Positions 40,595 to 49,032 of a stretch of DNA of 64,000 nt are shown here, one piece after another (position 1 is the stretch's first letter; each line of letters begins with the position of its first letter). Below the pieces are notes generated by a model. That model ran no database searches. It had not been told where the DNA came from and saw only the letters and a program-made list of their open reading frames with translations. Where the stretch lies: assembly GCF_015234585.1 (NCBI RefSeq), contig NZ_JADFCM010000001.1, positions 124,001-188,000 on the forward strand. Reading direction: 5' to 3'. This DNA comes from Pseudalkalibacillus hwajinpoensis (GTDB lineage Bacteria > Bacillota > Bacilli > Bacillales > Guptibacillaceae). The translations under genes and the position numbers were made by a program.

Positions 40595-42587
40595 GAAAGA
40601 TCAGCCTCCGAAAACGAAGCAAGACAAAGAGCAGATGACAGATGAACAAACGCAGGAATTAATGGCGAAATTCGATCCCGAAGCAGGTCATCGTAGGCTG
40701 ACAGGTATAATCGGATGGATCTCACTTGCTGGTCTCGTAGGCTTCTCCGTTTTCCAATTATACACAGCTATTTTCGGCGTTTTTACAGCACAGCTTCAGC
40801 GATCCATTCATTTAGCGTTCGCGCTCGGACTAATTTTTCTATTATTTCCTGCTTCTAAAAAGAAGCTGCGTAATAAGACAAAAGGGAAGTTTCAAGTTGC
40901 CTGGTATGATGGTTTACTAGCCATTATTGGTGTTTACGTTGGGATGTATTGGCCTTTAAATTTCGATGAACTTGTGTATCGGATTGGACGCCTTACAACG
41001 CTTGATTTAATTGTAGGGCTTTTAGCTATCCTGCTTGTTCTTGAAGCAACGCGACGGGTGGTAGGGCTTCCGATTACCGTGATTACGTCTATTTTCTTGC
41101 TTTACTCTTATTTCGGACCTTATATGCCGGGATTTTTGCAGCATCGTGGATTAAGTATTGATCGCATTATTCGCTCCATGTACTACACGACAGAAGGAAT
41201 TCTTGGAACGCCGCTTGGGGTGTCTTCCACATTTATTTTCCTTTTCCTCCTCTTCGGAGCTTTTCTCGTCAAAACAGGGGTTGGTCAGTACTTCAATGAT
41301 CTTGCTCTCGTTATTGCAGGAAAACGGGTTGGAGGACCGGCAAAGGTAGCCATTTTCTCAAGTGCGCTTCAAGGAACCATTAGCGGAAGCTCAGTTGCGA
41401 ATGTTGTGACCTCGGGTTCATTTACGATTCCAATGATGAAGCGACTTGGGTATCGGAAGGAATTTGCTGGTGGAGTAGAGGCAGCAGCTTCTACAGGTGG
41501 TCAGCTTATGCCGCCAATTATGGGCGCAGCGGCGTTTCTAATGGTGGAATTTATCGGTGGTGGCATCACCTACTGGGAAATTGCCAAAGCGGCTGCGATT
41601 CCTGCGGTCCTATATTTTACGGGTATTTGGATCATGACTCACTTTGAAGCAAAGCGCATTGGATTAAGAGGTTTGACGGAAGATGAAATGCCAAACCGAA
41701 AAGCTGTACTTGCGCGGATCTATCTTCTTTTTCCAATCGCCGCTGTTATCTTCTTCTTAATGTCAGGCACGTCCGTTACGCGTGCAGCTCTTTATGCGAT
41801 TTTGTCAGCTATTATCGTTGGAGCAATTAATAAGGAAACTCGTATGGGAATCGGCGATTTCATTGATGCCCTCGCGAATGGGGCAAGAACCGCACTTGGA
41901 GTGGCGGCTGCAACCGCTGCAGCGGGGATGATCGTAGGTGTAGTTACTCTAACAGGACTTGGGTTAAAGCTTGCGAATAGTCTTGTTTCGCTTTCTGGTG
42001 AAAATTTGTTGCTCACCCTTTTCTTTACGATGATTGCCTCCCTTATTCTTGGGATGGGATCTCCAACGACCGCAAACTATGTTATCACGTCAACAATTGC
42101 GGCTCCGGCCTTGATTGTATTATCTGTCCCTGAGTTATCGGCGCATATGTTTGTGTTCTATTTCGGTATCGTCGCAGATATTACACCGCCGGTTGCGCTC
42201 GCTGCTTTTGCGGCAGCAGGTGTATCGGGAGGTGAGCCACTTCGGACAGGGGTTCAATCAGCTAAGCTCGCGATTGCGGCATTTATCATTCCATACATTT
42301 TTGTGCTCTCACCCGAGCTCATGATGATTGATACAACGTGGCAAAGTCTTCTTTGGGTACTTTTCACGTCATTAACGGGAATGATTAGCATCGGCGCAGG
42401 TATGATTGGTTATTGGTACCGTCGAACTGTTTTAGTTGAACGGATCGCTGCTGTAGCGGCAGGCGTAATGCTTATTTATCCAGAAGGTTCTACAGATCTC
42501 ATTGGACTCGGGCTATTTATCACTCTGTTAGCTCTTCAGTTCTTGATCAAGCAGGACGGTGGAAAGAAAGAAGTTGCGAATGCATAA
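40587..42587 (+). CDS. Fused TRAP transporter permease (4TM plus 12TM)
   Basis: This 666-aa protein joins the small (DctQ-like, about 40-180) and large (DctM-like, about 190-640) TRAP subunits, as is typical for TAXI systems. Motifs include FKVAIFSSALQGTISGSSVANVV-type sequence (ALQGTISGSSVANVV, about 271-285), GQLMPPIMGAAAFLMVEF, GMGSPTTANYVITS and FGIVADITPPVALAAFAAAGV. It starts with TTG 9 bases after AAAGGAG. Solute import is driven by a Na+ or H+ gradient. The solute is unknown. Confidence 0.92.
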   Translation: MSEKDQPPKTKQDKEQMTDEQTQELMAKFDPEAGHRRLTGIIGWISLAGLVGFSVFQLYTAIFGVFTAQLQRSIHLAFALGLIFLLFPASKKKLRNKTKGKFQVAWYDGLLAIIGVYVGMYWPLNFDELVYRIGRLTTLDLIVGLLAILLVLEATRRVVGLPITVITSIFLLYSYFGPYMPGFLQHRGLSIDRIIRSMYYTTEGILGTPLGVSSTFIFLFLLFGAFLVKTGVGQYFNDLALVIAGKRVGGPAKVAIFSSALQGTISGSSVANVVTSGSFTIPMMKRLGYRKEFAGGVEAAASTGGQLMPPIMGAAAFLMVEFIGGGITYWEIAKAAAIPAVLYFTGIWIMTHFEAKRIGLRGLTEDEMPNRKAVLARIYLLFPIAAVIFFLMSGTSVTRAALYAILSAIIVGAINKETRMGIGDFIDALANGARTALGVAAATAAAGMIVGVVTLTGLGLKLANSLVSLSGENLLLTLFFTMIASLILGMGSPTTANYVITSTIAAPALIVLSVPELSAHMFVFYFGIVADITPPVALAAFAAAGVSGGEPLRTGVQSAKLAIAAFIIPYIFVLSPELMMIDTTWQSLLWVLFTSLTGMISIGAGMIGYWYRRTVLVERIAAVAAGVMLIYPEGSTDLIGLGLFITLLALQFLIKQDGGKKEVANA

Positions 42588-42591
42588 ATCG

Positions 42592-42624
42592 AAAAGTCGC
42601 TCCTACTAAGAGGGCGACTTTTTC
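42592..42624 (+). terminator. Terminator of the TAXI-TRAP operon
   Basis: AAAAGTCGC/GCGACTTTT with a weakly paired interior, followed by T residues. Confidence 0.75.
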
Positions 42625-42779
42625 TATGTAAAAAACGCTAAGATCTGCTGATTCCCGGTAGAAGAAGAGTGTGATATGATGAAAGCGTCGTCATAAAACA
42701 AATTCGTTTGAAGAGAAAGGACTTCCCTTCTTTTTATCGAAGTGGAACCTGTTAGCTTATACTCTGAAGGAGGATCACA

Positions 42780-44168
42780 ATGGATTATCGAATTGAACGA
42801 GACACAATTGGAGAAATCAAAGTACCAGCAGATAAAATGTGGGGTGCTCAAACTCAACGAAGCAAGCAGAACTTTAAGATCGGTAACGAACAAATGCCGC
42901 TTGAGGTTGTGAAGGCATTTGCGATTTTGAAGAAGAGCGCAGCACTTGCAAACCAGCGTCTTGGCAAGCTTGAAGATGAGAAAGCTGAAGCCATTGTGAA
43001 AGCAGCGGACGAAGTGATCAATGGCGATCATAATGAACATTTCCCACTTGTTGTGTGGCAGACAGGAAGCGGCACGCAGTCCAACATGAATATGAATGAA
43101 GTACTTGCATACCGTGCAAATGAACTTTTACAACAACAAGGAAGCGAAGCACGTGTTCATCCAAATGATGACGTGAATAAGTCCCAATCTTCCAATGATA
43201 CATTTCCAACAGCACTGCACGTTGCGGCAGTACTTTCTGTTGAGGATCATCTTTATCCAACCCTTATTGAATTAAAAGAAACGCTTTATCAAAAAATGAA
43301 GGATAATGAACATATTATTAAAATCGGACGTACTCATCTTCAGGATGCTACGCCACTCACGCTTGGTCAGGAAATTAGCGGCTGGCATCGCATGCTTGTA
43401 AAATGCGAAAACATGCTGCTTGAGAGTGTTAAGTATATGAAAGAGCTTGCGATCGGCGGTACGGCGGTTGGAACAGGATTGAACGCACATCCGAAGTTCG
43501 GTGATATGGTGGCCGAGGAAATTAGCAAAATGACGGACAAGACGTTCGCATCTGCTGAGAATAAATTCCATGCGCTTACAAGTCATGATGAAGTAGTGCA
43601 TGTCCATGGCACGTTGAAAGCTCTAGCGGCTGATCTTATGAAAATCGCAAACGATGTGCGCTGGCTTGCAAGTGGACCGCGCTGTGGTATTGGAGAAATT
43701 ACAATTCCAGCTAACGAGCCAGGAAGCTCGATCATGCCAGGGAAAGTGAACCCTACGCAGAGCGAGGCGCTCACAATGGTAGCGTCCCAAGTGATGGGGA
43801 ATGACGCAACAATTGGTTTTGCAGCAAGTCAGGGGAACTTTGAGCTGAACGTCTTCAAGCCAGTCATTATTTATAACTTCCTACAGTCTTCTCGCCTGCT
43901 AGCGGACGGCATGAAGTCGTTTAATGATAACTGTGCAGTTGGCATTGAGCCAAATGAAGAAGTGATCCAAGATTATTTGAAGAATTCACTTATGCTTGTG
44001 ACAGCTCTGAACCCACATATCGGTTATGAGAACGCAGCGAAAATTGCGAAGAAAGCCCATGAAAATGGAACAACGCTACGTGAATCTGCCCTTGAGAGCG
44101 GTTTGCTCACAGCGGAGCAGTTCGATGATATCGTACGTCCTGAAGATATGATTGCACCAAAAGAATAA
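42780..44168 (+). CDS. fumC: Class II fumarate hydratase
   Basis: This 462-aa TCA-cycle enzyme interconverts fumarate and L-malate and needs no iron-sulfur cluster. Signatures are [14 protein letters not shown] (about 97-110), [17 protein letters not shown] (about 128-144), [10 protein letters not shown] with the catalytic His (about 183-192), and [16 protein letters not shown] (about 316-331). GAAGGAGGATC precedes the ATG. It is a single gene with a terminator right after it; it lies next to a TRAP importer that could supply C4-dicarboxylates. Confidence 0.97.
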   Translation: MDYRIERDTIGEIKVPADKMWGAQTQRSKQNFKIGNEQMPLEVVKAFAILKKSAALANQRLGKLEDEKAEAIVKAADEVINGDHNEHFPLVVWQTGSGTQSNMNMNEVLAYRANELLQQQGSEARVHPNDDVNKSQSSNDTFPTALHVAAVLSVEDHLYPTLIELKETLYQKMKDNEHIIKIGRTHLQDATPLTLGQEISGWHRMLVKCENMLLESVKYMKELAIGGTAVGTGLNAHPKFGDMVAEEISKMTDKTFASAENKFHALTSHDEVVHVHGTLKALAADLMKIANDVRWLASGPRCGIGEITIPANEPGSSIMPGKVNPTQSEALTMVASQVMGNDATIGFAASQGNFELNVFKPVIIYNFLQSSRLLADGMKSFNDNCAVGIEPNEEVIQDYLKNSLMLVTALNPHIGYENAAKIAKKAHENGTTLRESALESGLLTAEQFDDIVRPEDMIAPKE

Positions 44169-44173
44169 TAGGA

Positions 44174-44205
44174 AAAAGCGGGATCTCTGGGATCCCGCTT
44201 TTTTG
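44174..44205 (+). terminator. Terminator of fumC
   Basis: AAAGCGGGATC/GATCCCGCTTT, 11 bp, then TTTT. Confidence 0.9.
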
Positions 44206-44210
44206 TACGG

Positions 44211-44318
44211 CGAAAGCAGCCCAAAACCTCCGGCTGTTTCACCCTTTAGATTGAGACAAAAAGCGTCTCATTCTAAAGGCTTCCAACATCCTACGGTTTT
44301 AAGCGGGCTGCTTTCGCT
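44211..44318. repeat. Structured repeat, copy 1 (120-bp period)
   Basis: Outer arms GCGAAAGCAGCCC/GGGCTGCTTTCGC pair over 13 bases. The inner arms at 44243-44251 and 44273-44281, plus TGAGAC/GTCTCA with loop AAAAAGC, form a nested hairpin. The other two copies follow at exactly 120-base steps. The segment between the stems contains AAAACC and GGTTTT, which also pair. Confidence 0.9.
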
Positions 44319-44335
44319 TTTCATGTCTAGCTACA

Positions 44336-44433
44336 GCAGCCCAAATCCTCTGGCTGTTTCACCTTTTAGATTGAGACAAAAAGCGTCTCATTCTAAAAGG
44401 TTCCAACATCCTACGGTTTTAAGCGGGCTGCTT
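44336..44433. repeat. Structured repeat, copy 2
   Basis: Outer arms AGCAGCCC/GGGCTGCT (44336-44343, 44426-44433) are kept. The inner stem reads CCTTTTAGA/TCTAAAAGG, a perfect pairing that differs from copies 1 and 3 on both sides. The linker TTCATGTCTAGCTAC joins it to its neighbours. Confidence 0.9.
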
Positions 44434-44455
44434 TCGCTTTTCATGTCTAGCTACA

Positions 44456-44553
44456 GTGGCCCAAAACCTCCGGCTGTTTCAGCCTTTAGATTGAGACAAA
44501 AAGCGTCTCATTCTAAAGGCTTCCACCATCCTACGGTTTTAAGCGGGCCACTT
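44456..44553. repeat. Structured repeat, copy 3
   Basis: Outer arms are AGTGGCCC/GGGCCACT, with two changes on each side that keep pairing. The inner stem is GCCTTTAGA/TCTAAAGGC, perfect. It ends just before the small minus-strand gene. Confidence 0.9.
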
Positions 44554-44581
44554 TCGCTTTTCTTTCAGGAGTGGAAAGCGT

Positions 44582-44773
44582 TTACACTTTCCGAGGTAAA
44601 ATGGCCATGATGCCTTTGTAGATCAAGACAAGTGCAAATAGCAGCGCTGCTAGAAAGCCAACAACTTCGAAGACCGGATTAAGACTCTCGAGGAATGAAT
44701 CTGCCTCAGACAAACGAAGTAATGCAAACCCAGCAATCATAGCGGCTACGAAAAGCAATGTTCGATCCAACAT
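44582..44773 (-). CDS. Small membrane protein (63 aa)
   Basis: This short protein has two hydrophobic helices (LDRTLLFVAAMIAGFALL and VFEVVGFLAALLFALVLIYKG) and a basic end. I do not recognise a family. GGGAG stands 7 bases before the ATG. A GGAAAGTG/CGCTTTCC hairpin covers its stop codon. The gene lies between the triple repeat and a sigma factor gene. Confidence 0.55.
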   Translation of the reverse strand: MLDRTLLFVAAMIAGFALLRLSEADSFLESLNPVFEVVGFLAALLFALVLIYKGIMAILPRKV

Positions 44774-44993
44774 GTCAGCACTCCCTTTGAAAGAAATATT
44801 TTTAGTGCCCTACAAATATATGCAGTGTGAGACGAGCGAAGAACTATTTTATTTTGGGGTCTGCCCCCTCTCTGTCCCCCTTTACGTACATTTATTCTCT
44901 TCCAACAGACAAAGAGTAAAATTCTTTTCATTTTGTTGACGGAATGAAAGAGTGCGAGACGTCTATATAAGTGAAAGCAGCGAGGTGAGAGTA

Positions 44994-45989
44994 GTGAAGC
45001 AAAAGCTTGTAGAATGGCAGACGGAAGAAGGATTTCGTGATGTGGTAAGCAACTATGCGAATGGACTTTATGCGGTCGCTTATAGTGTTCTTGGGGACTA
45101 TCATCTTGCACAGGATGTTGCGCAGGATGCGTTTATTAAGGCCTATTTGAAGCGAAACACGTTGGAAAGTCCTGAGAAGGTGGGGAGCTGGCTAACAAGT
45201 ATCGCTCGAAATTTGAGTCTGGATATGAAGAGGAAACGAAAACGAATGGTTCAACTACTGGAGCATTCATTTCATGAGAAGACACTTGCAAATATGCTTG
45301 AAAAGAAAGAGACAGAGACAAGCGATTTGGTTTGGCATGCGCTGAATGAATTAAATGAAGATATTCGTACCCCTGTCGTTCTTTACTATATGGGTGGCTA
45401 TTCGATGGGGGAAATTGCTTCGATGTTAGAACGCTCCACCTCTGCAATTGAAAGTTGTATTCGAAGAGCTAGATCAAAAATGAAAAAGGAGCTGTTTGAA
45501 ATGGTTGAAAAGAATATGAGCGAGCAAAACGTTGGGGAAGAATTTGAGCGAAAAGTGTTTAAGGAAATACGTCTCCGTAAGGCGCTTTTCGATCAAGTTG
45601 AATTAACGAACGCAAACTTCATGAATTCGAACTTAGCACAATCAATCTTTTCTGACGCTTATATGGTAGAAGCGACCTTTACAAATATGAATATGAGCGG
45701 TATTTCTTTCCGAGATATTGACCTTAGCGATCTTAAAATCGAAGATGCACAAATGGGAGGGGCTGTTTTTCGTAATATCGGATTACCCCCTGAAGATCAC
45801 TTTGCGGCAGGAAGAAGAGAGGAGCACATGCCAATTCTTTTCGAAAACTGTGATCTGCATGGGAGTACGATAACAGATTGTAACTTAAAAAATGTGAAGA
45901 TCGAGAAATCTGAGGTAGAAGGTATGACAATTGATGGGATTTCGGTGGAAGAGCTGTTGAAGGTTTATGAGGAGAAGAAGAGTGAGTGA
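44994..45989 (+). CDS. ECF-type sigma factor with pentapeptide-like C-terminal extension
   Basis: This 331-aa protein has a sigma-70 region 2 (about 15-85; YSVLGDYHLAQDVAQDAFIKAYL), region 4 (about 110-165; TPVVLYYMGGYSMGEIASML, SAIESCIRRARSKMKKEL) and a C-terminal tail of about 150 residues. The tail has a five-residue rhythm (LTNANFMNSNLAQSIF, MVEATFTNMNMSGISF, DIDLSDLKIEDAQM), as in pentapeptide-repeat proteins. ECF factors are normally about 170-190 aa, so the tail is an addition. GTG 44994 has GAGGTGA five bases upstream; a GTG at 44952 lacks a good site. No anti-sigma gene is next to it, so the tail may take over control. It overlaps the next gene by 8 bases. Confidence 0.8.
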   Translation: MKQKLVEWQTEEGFRDVVSNYANGLYAVAYSVLGDYHLAQDVAQDAFIKAYLKRNTLESPEKVGSWLTSIARNLSLDMKRKRKRMVQLLEHSFHEKTLANMLEKKETETSDLVWHALNELNEDIRTPVVLYYMGGYSMGEIASMLERSTSAIESCIRRARSKMKKELFEMVEKNMSEQNVGEEFERKVFKEIRLRKALFDQVELTNANFMNSNLAQSIFSDAYMVEATFTNMNMSGISFRDIDLSDLKIEDAQMGGAVFRNIGLPPEDHFAAGRREEHMPILFENCDLHGSTITDCNLKNVKIEKSEVEGMTIDGISVEELLKVYEEKKSE

Positions 45990-46968
45990 GCTTAGTGTGT
46001 CGATTGAGCAATATCGCGGACCCTCAGTTGAGATCGGATATGGGCTTGGATCACATGAACAAATGGAAGTAGTACAGGAGCTGTGTGAGAATTTTGTTCA
46101 ACCGATAAATTTAGAAGAAACCGAACAGGTTTATCAACGCTTCGCTCCGCATCTGCTAGATGAGATAATGGGGATAAGTATAGCATTAATGATCTCTCCT
46201 CATAAGGCGCTCTCTCTTTTTAGTGGATATGATCTTCCTATACTAGAAGGGTTGGGCTGTACGGCTGTGATGACGAATCACGGTTATGTAAGAAATTATG
46301 ATTTTGGTCCCGCTTTTTATGATGGAAGGTTGATCTTAAGACAGCCAGAAGAGAGCTATGCTACGTGTGGTCACAGCTTATTCGGCATTGGTCTGCATGA
46401 TGGGATGAATGAACATGGGCTTACGGCTGGGCTCCATTTTGTATCTACTCATTTTCATCAAAAAGGACTAATGGCGGGGATCGTTGTAAGAATGGTGTTG
46501 GATACCTGTCGAACGATTGAAGATGCCATTTCGTTATTAAAAGTTTTGCCTCATGCGGACGAGTATAATTATTCTCTAACAGATGCATTTGGTAAATCAG
46601 CCATTGTCGAAATTGGGCCGTTTGGTAGCGAGGTAAGATGTGGAGAAACGCTTTATTGCACAAATCATTTTCAAGTGTCTAACAAACCACAGACCACTGA
46701 AAATTCCCTTCAACGGTTAGCGTATTTAGAAAAACATCCTAACGTAGAGGTTAGTGAATGGTTTGATGAATTTAGAAATCCAGCATCTCCATTATTTTTT
46801 AGAGAATATGAAAATCTATTTGGTACGCTTCACACCGTAATGATGAATCCGAAGGAATGCTTATTCAAAACGGTGATAGCGGGAAGTGATGAAGTAATGA
46901 CGATTTACTTTAAGGATTGGGTTAATGGAAGTGCAGTAAGCAAACGTGAGCTAATTGCAGACCTTTAA
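45982..46968 (+). CDS. C45-type N-terminal nucleophile amidohydrolase
   Basis: This 328-aa protein resembles acyl-CoA:6-aminopenicillanate acyltransferase/C45 and choloylglycine hydrolase-type NTN enzymes, which cleave linear amides. The presumed nucleophile is the Cys in EGLGCTAVMTNHG (about 93), freed by self-cleavage after Gly. The RNYDFG motif follows, then GLHDGMNEHGLTAGLHF. No signal peptide is present. GTG 45982 has GAGGAG six bases upstream; an ATG five codons earlier is an alternative. It overlaps the sigma factor gene, so they are cotranscribed. Substrate unknown: N-acyl homoserine lactones, penicillins and acyl-peptides are cleaved by relatives. Confidence 0.72.
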   Translation: MSELSVSIEQYRGPSVEIGYGLGSHEQMEVVQELCENFVQPINLEETEQVYQRFAPHLLDEIMGISIALMISPHKALSLFSGYDLPILEGLGCTAVMTNHGYVRNYDFGPAFYDGRLILRQPEESYATCGHSLFGIGLHDGMNEHGLTAGLHFVSTHFHQKGLMAGIVVRMVLDTCRTIEDAISLLKVLPHADEYNYSLTDAFGKSAIVEIGPFGSEVRCGETLYCTNHFQVSNKPQTTENSLQRLAYLEKHPNVEVSEWFDEFRNPASPLFFREYENLFGTLHTVMMNPKECLFKTVIAGSDEVMTIYFKDWVNGSAVSKRELIADL

Positions 46969-47010
46969 ACAGCGGGGGTCAGACCCGAGCGACCCGCTGC
47001 TTTACTGCGT

Positions 47011-47052
47011 AAAAGAGCCGTTGATCTCAACTGAGATCAACGGCTCTTTCTA
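47011..47052. terminator. Long bidirectional terminator
   Basis: An 18-bp perfect stem AAAGAGCCGTTGATCTCA and its complement, with a 2-base loop (4 bases in practice), ends the C45 gene and the converging YflT-like gene. Confidence 0.85.
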
Positions 47053-47068
47053 TATCAATCATTACTTC

Positions 47069-47416
47069 TTACTTCCACTCTTTCACTTTATCAGTGTCTG
47101 TTACAAATAAGAAAATCTTACCTTTGTCCATTTCCTCTTCATAGCGTTCAGATTCATCTTTGGAAAAGCCGATTTCCTGCATTTTGGTGCGCAGTTCGTC
47201 GCCTTTTTTACTAAAGACATTTTTCAAGCTGCTGAGACCCATTTCCTTTTTGCCGATTGTATTCGCATCAACGCTATCTGCCACACGCTCTGTGCGATCA
47301 TCGTCATGGGAAAGCACGTAAATATCATCGTTAGCTACACCGATGTTTTCTAGCTCTTCAATGTCGCTTTTTAATTTCTCATCATTTTGGTATTCGCGTA
47401 CTACTGGTCTACTCAC
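47069..47416 (-). CDS. General stress protein 17M-like (YflT domain)
   Basis: This 115-aa protein has the YflT/GSP17M domain seen in general stress proteins of Bacillaceae (VREYQNDEKLKSDIEELENIG, DDIYVLSHDDDRTERVADSV, KGKIFLFVTD). Its function is unknown. It starts with GTG after AAGGAGG. A candidate SigB promoter (GTTTAG-N14-GTGTAT) stands about 50 bases upstream on the minus strand, consistent with general-stress control. Confidence 0.82.
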   Translation of the reverse strand: MSRPVVREYQNDEKLKSDIEELENIGVANDDIYVLSHDDDRTERVADSVDANTIGKKEMGLSSLKNVFSKKGDELRTKMQEIGFSKDESERYEEEMDKGKIFLFVTDTDKVKEWK

Positions 47417-47466
47417 AATATTGCCTCCTTCAAAGATTGTTCTGCTTTTTTGATCTCACATGTACT

Positions 47467-47492
47467 ATACACGCTCAGAAAAAGTTCTAAAC
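47467..47492 (-). promoter_or_regulatory. Candidate SigB promoter of the YflT-like gene
   Basis: On the minus strand GTTTAG (47492-47487) and GTGTAT (47472-47467) are 14 bases apart; the B. subtilis consensus is GTTTAA-N12-15-GGGTAT. Confidence 0.55.
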
Positions 47493-47546
47493 GAGAAATT
47501 TGCACATCAATGTGCTGCGTGATTATAGCAATGTAAGGCATAATAA

Positions 47547-47572
47547 GTTCAAAAGGTAGTGTGATAGGGTAT
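47547..47572 (+). promoter_or_regulatory. Candidate SigB promoter of the DUF1499 gene
   Basis: GTTCAA and GGGTAT are 14 bases apart, matching the SigB consensus at 11 of 12 positions, about 40 bases before the start codon. Confidence 0.65.
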
Positions 47573-47610
47573 AGAAAGATTAGAACAATCCAAAACAGGA
47601 GGCGATCGAA

Positions 47611-47991
47611 ATGAGTTCAGAACAATTAGGCGTAAAAGAAGGGAAGCTTGCTCCGTGTCCAGATAAACCAAATTGTGTGTCAAGTCAAAGTACGGATGAG
47701 AAGCATGGGATGAAGCCGATTCCATTCAATGGGACGGCAGAGGAAGCAATCGCAAAAATAAAAACTATCCTAACCAATCGAAAGCGAACAGAAATTGTTG
47801 AAGAGAGGAAAGACTACATAAGAGCGGAGGAGAAATCAAAGCTGTTTAAATTTGTCGATGATATTGAGTTTTACATTGATACAGCAAATGAGAGCATTCA
47901 CTTTCGTTCTGCTTCACGAACTGGATATTCAGATATGGGAGTTAATAAGAAGCGAATGAATGAAGTTAAAGAAGAATTTCAGAAAGCATAA
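47611..47991 (+). CDS. DUF1499 family protein
   Basis: This 126-aa protein has the DUF1499 pattern (LAPCPDKPNCVSSQ, DYIRAEEKSKLFKFVDDIEFYI, IHFRSASRTGYSDMGVNKKRM). The family is found in bacteria and plants without a known activity. No signal peptide is visible. AGGAGGCGATC precedes the ATG, and a SigB-like promoter is upstream. It converges on the TerC gene through a shared terminator. Confidence 0.85.
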   Translation: MSSEQLGVKEGKLAPCPDKPNCVSSQSTDEKHGMKPIPFNGTAEEAIAKIKTILTNRKRTEIVEERKDYIRAEEKSKLFKFVDDIEFYIDTANESIHFRSASRTGYSDMGVNKKRMNEVKEEFQKA

Positions 47992-48025
47992 AACAACAGG
48001 TGCCTATGCGGCACCTGTTGTTGAT
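47991..48025. terminator. Convergent terminator
   Basis: AACAACAGGTGCC/GGCACCTGTTGTT, 13 bp, 5-base loop. T tracts are short. Confidence 0.75.
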
Positions 48026-48028
48026 TTA

Positions 48029-48853
48029 TCAGAAGTCATTCGCTTCCTCATTTTCTTCTTCTAGCGTATCTTCATTCTCATCTTCTCGGTCATCTTCTTC
48101 TCGTTCTGAAGAAAGGAACCAGCCTCCTAGTGCAATCGCAACAAGAACGCCCCAGAATGTGATTTTCCATGCGGGTTCTTTCGGGAAATCCTCAGCAAGA
48201 ATGCCGAGGTTTGGATGAGCGAGCGTATAAATCGCAAGCTTTACCCCTACCCATCCAACAATCACGAAAGCAGCGGTTTCTAAACCTGGCTTACGGTGCA
48301 AAAGCTTCACAAAGTAATTAGCAGCGAAACGCATAATGATTAGCCCGACAATTCCACCGGTTAGAATAACGAGAAATTGTCCACCATCCATACCTCCAAT
48401 TTTTGGTAGCGTTGTATGAGGTAGCGTTAGAGCTAACGCTACAGCAGCTAGAATGGAGTCCACGGCAAATGCGATATCAGCAAGCTCCACTTTTAAAACC
48501 GTCGTCCAAAAACCAGGTCCCTCCTCGGACTTTTGATTTTCCTTGTTCTTCTCTTTTCGATCGCTGAGTAAAAATTTTTTCACGATGTGATTTAAACTGA
48601 GAAACAAAAGATAAATCGCTCCAATGGCTTGAACTTGCCAAATATCAACGAGAAAGGAAATGATGAAGAGAGAACCGAAGCGGAAAACAAATGCTCCTCC
48701 AAGGCCATAAAACAATGCTTTTTTACGTTTTTGTGGGTCAAGATGCTTCACCATTATGGCCATGACAAGGGCGTTATCTGCTGCCAGCACACCTTCAAGA
48801 CCGATCAGAACAATGAGCACCCACCCGTATTCCAGTAAAAGACCAACATCCAT
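48029..48853 (-). CDS. TerC-family membrane protein (YceF/YkoY-like)
   Basis: This 274-aa membrane protein has about seven helices and two acidic TerC signatures, LIGLEGVLAADNALVMA (about 17-33) and VELADIAFAVDSILAA (about 121-136). B. subtilis YceF and YkoY (MeeF, MeeY) load manganese onto exported proteins; this one may do likewise. An internal loop (SDRKEKNKENQKSEEG) and a strongly acidic C-terminal tail of about 25 residues are visible. AAAGGAGAG precedes the ATG. No yybP-ykoY manganese riboswitch was seen upstream. Confidence 0.85.
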   Translation of the reverse strand: MDVGLLLEYGWVLIVLIGLEGVLAADNALVMAIMVKHLDPQKRKKALFYGLGGAFVFRFGSLFIISFLVDIWQVQAIGAIYLLFLSLNHIVKKFLLSDRKEKNKENQKSEEGPGFWTTVLKVELADIAFAVDSILAAVALALTLPHTTLPKIGGMDGGQFLVILTGGIVGLIIMRFAANYFVKLLHRKPGLETAAFVIVGWVGVKLAIYTLAHPNLGILAEDFPKEPAWKITFWGVLVAIALGGWFLSSEREEDDREDENEDTLEEENEEANDF

Positions 48854-48982
48854 GGTTATCTCTCCTTTACCTTCTCATTAGTATTCCCAGTTGGACAGTC
48901 CCATACTAGAAAATACATGCTTTAAAAGGTAGATCTATCCTATATACGATTTCACTCGGAAAATCCTTTGAAATCTTTTATC

Positions 48983-49008
48983 GTTTTGAAATGATGCCAA
49001 AATGGTAT
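48983..49008 (+). promoter_or_regulatory. Candidate SigB promoter of the PfpI gene
   Basis: GTTTTG-N14-TGGTAT lies 24 bases before the start codon; each hexamer differs from the SigB consensus at one position. Confidence 0.55.
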
Positions 49009-49032
49009 AAGGTAAAGAGTGGAGGTGGAAAC

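Noticed and set aside
42624..43040. A 138-codon minus-strand ORF over the fumC leader and start
   Set aside because: It is antisense to the conserved fumarase N-terminus and has no ribosome site.
44152..44610. A 152-codon plus-strand ORF across the triple repeat, giving a 40-residue repeat
   Set aside because: The frame stays open only because the 120-base period is divisible by three. There is no ribosome site, it starts inside the fumC end, and the base changes keep hairpin pairing rather than protein sequence.
48854..48990. A yybP-ykoY manganese riboswitch upstream of the TerC gene
   Set aside because: The leader is short, and the conserved loops of that riboswitch could not be found.
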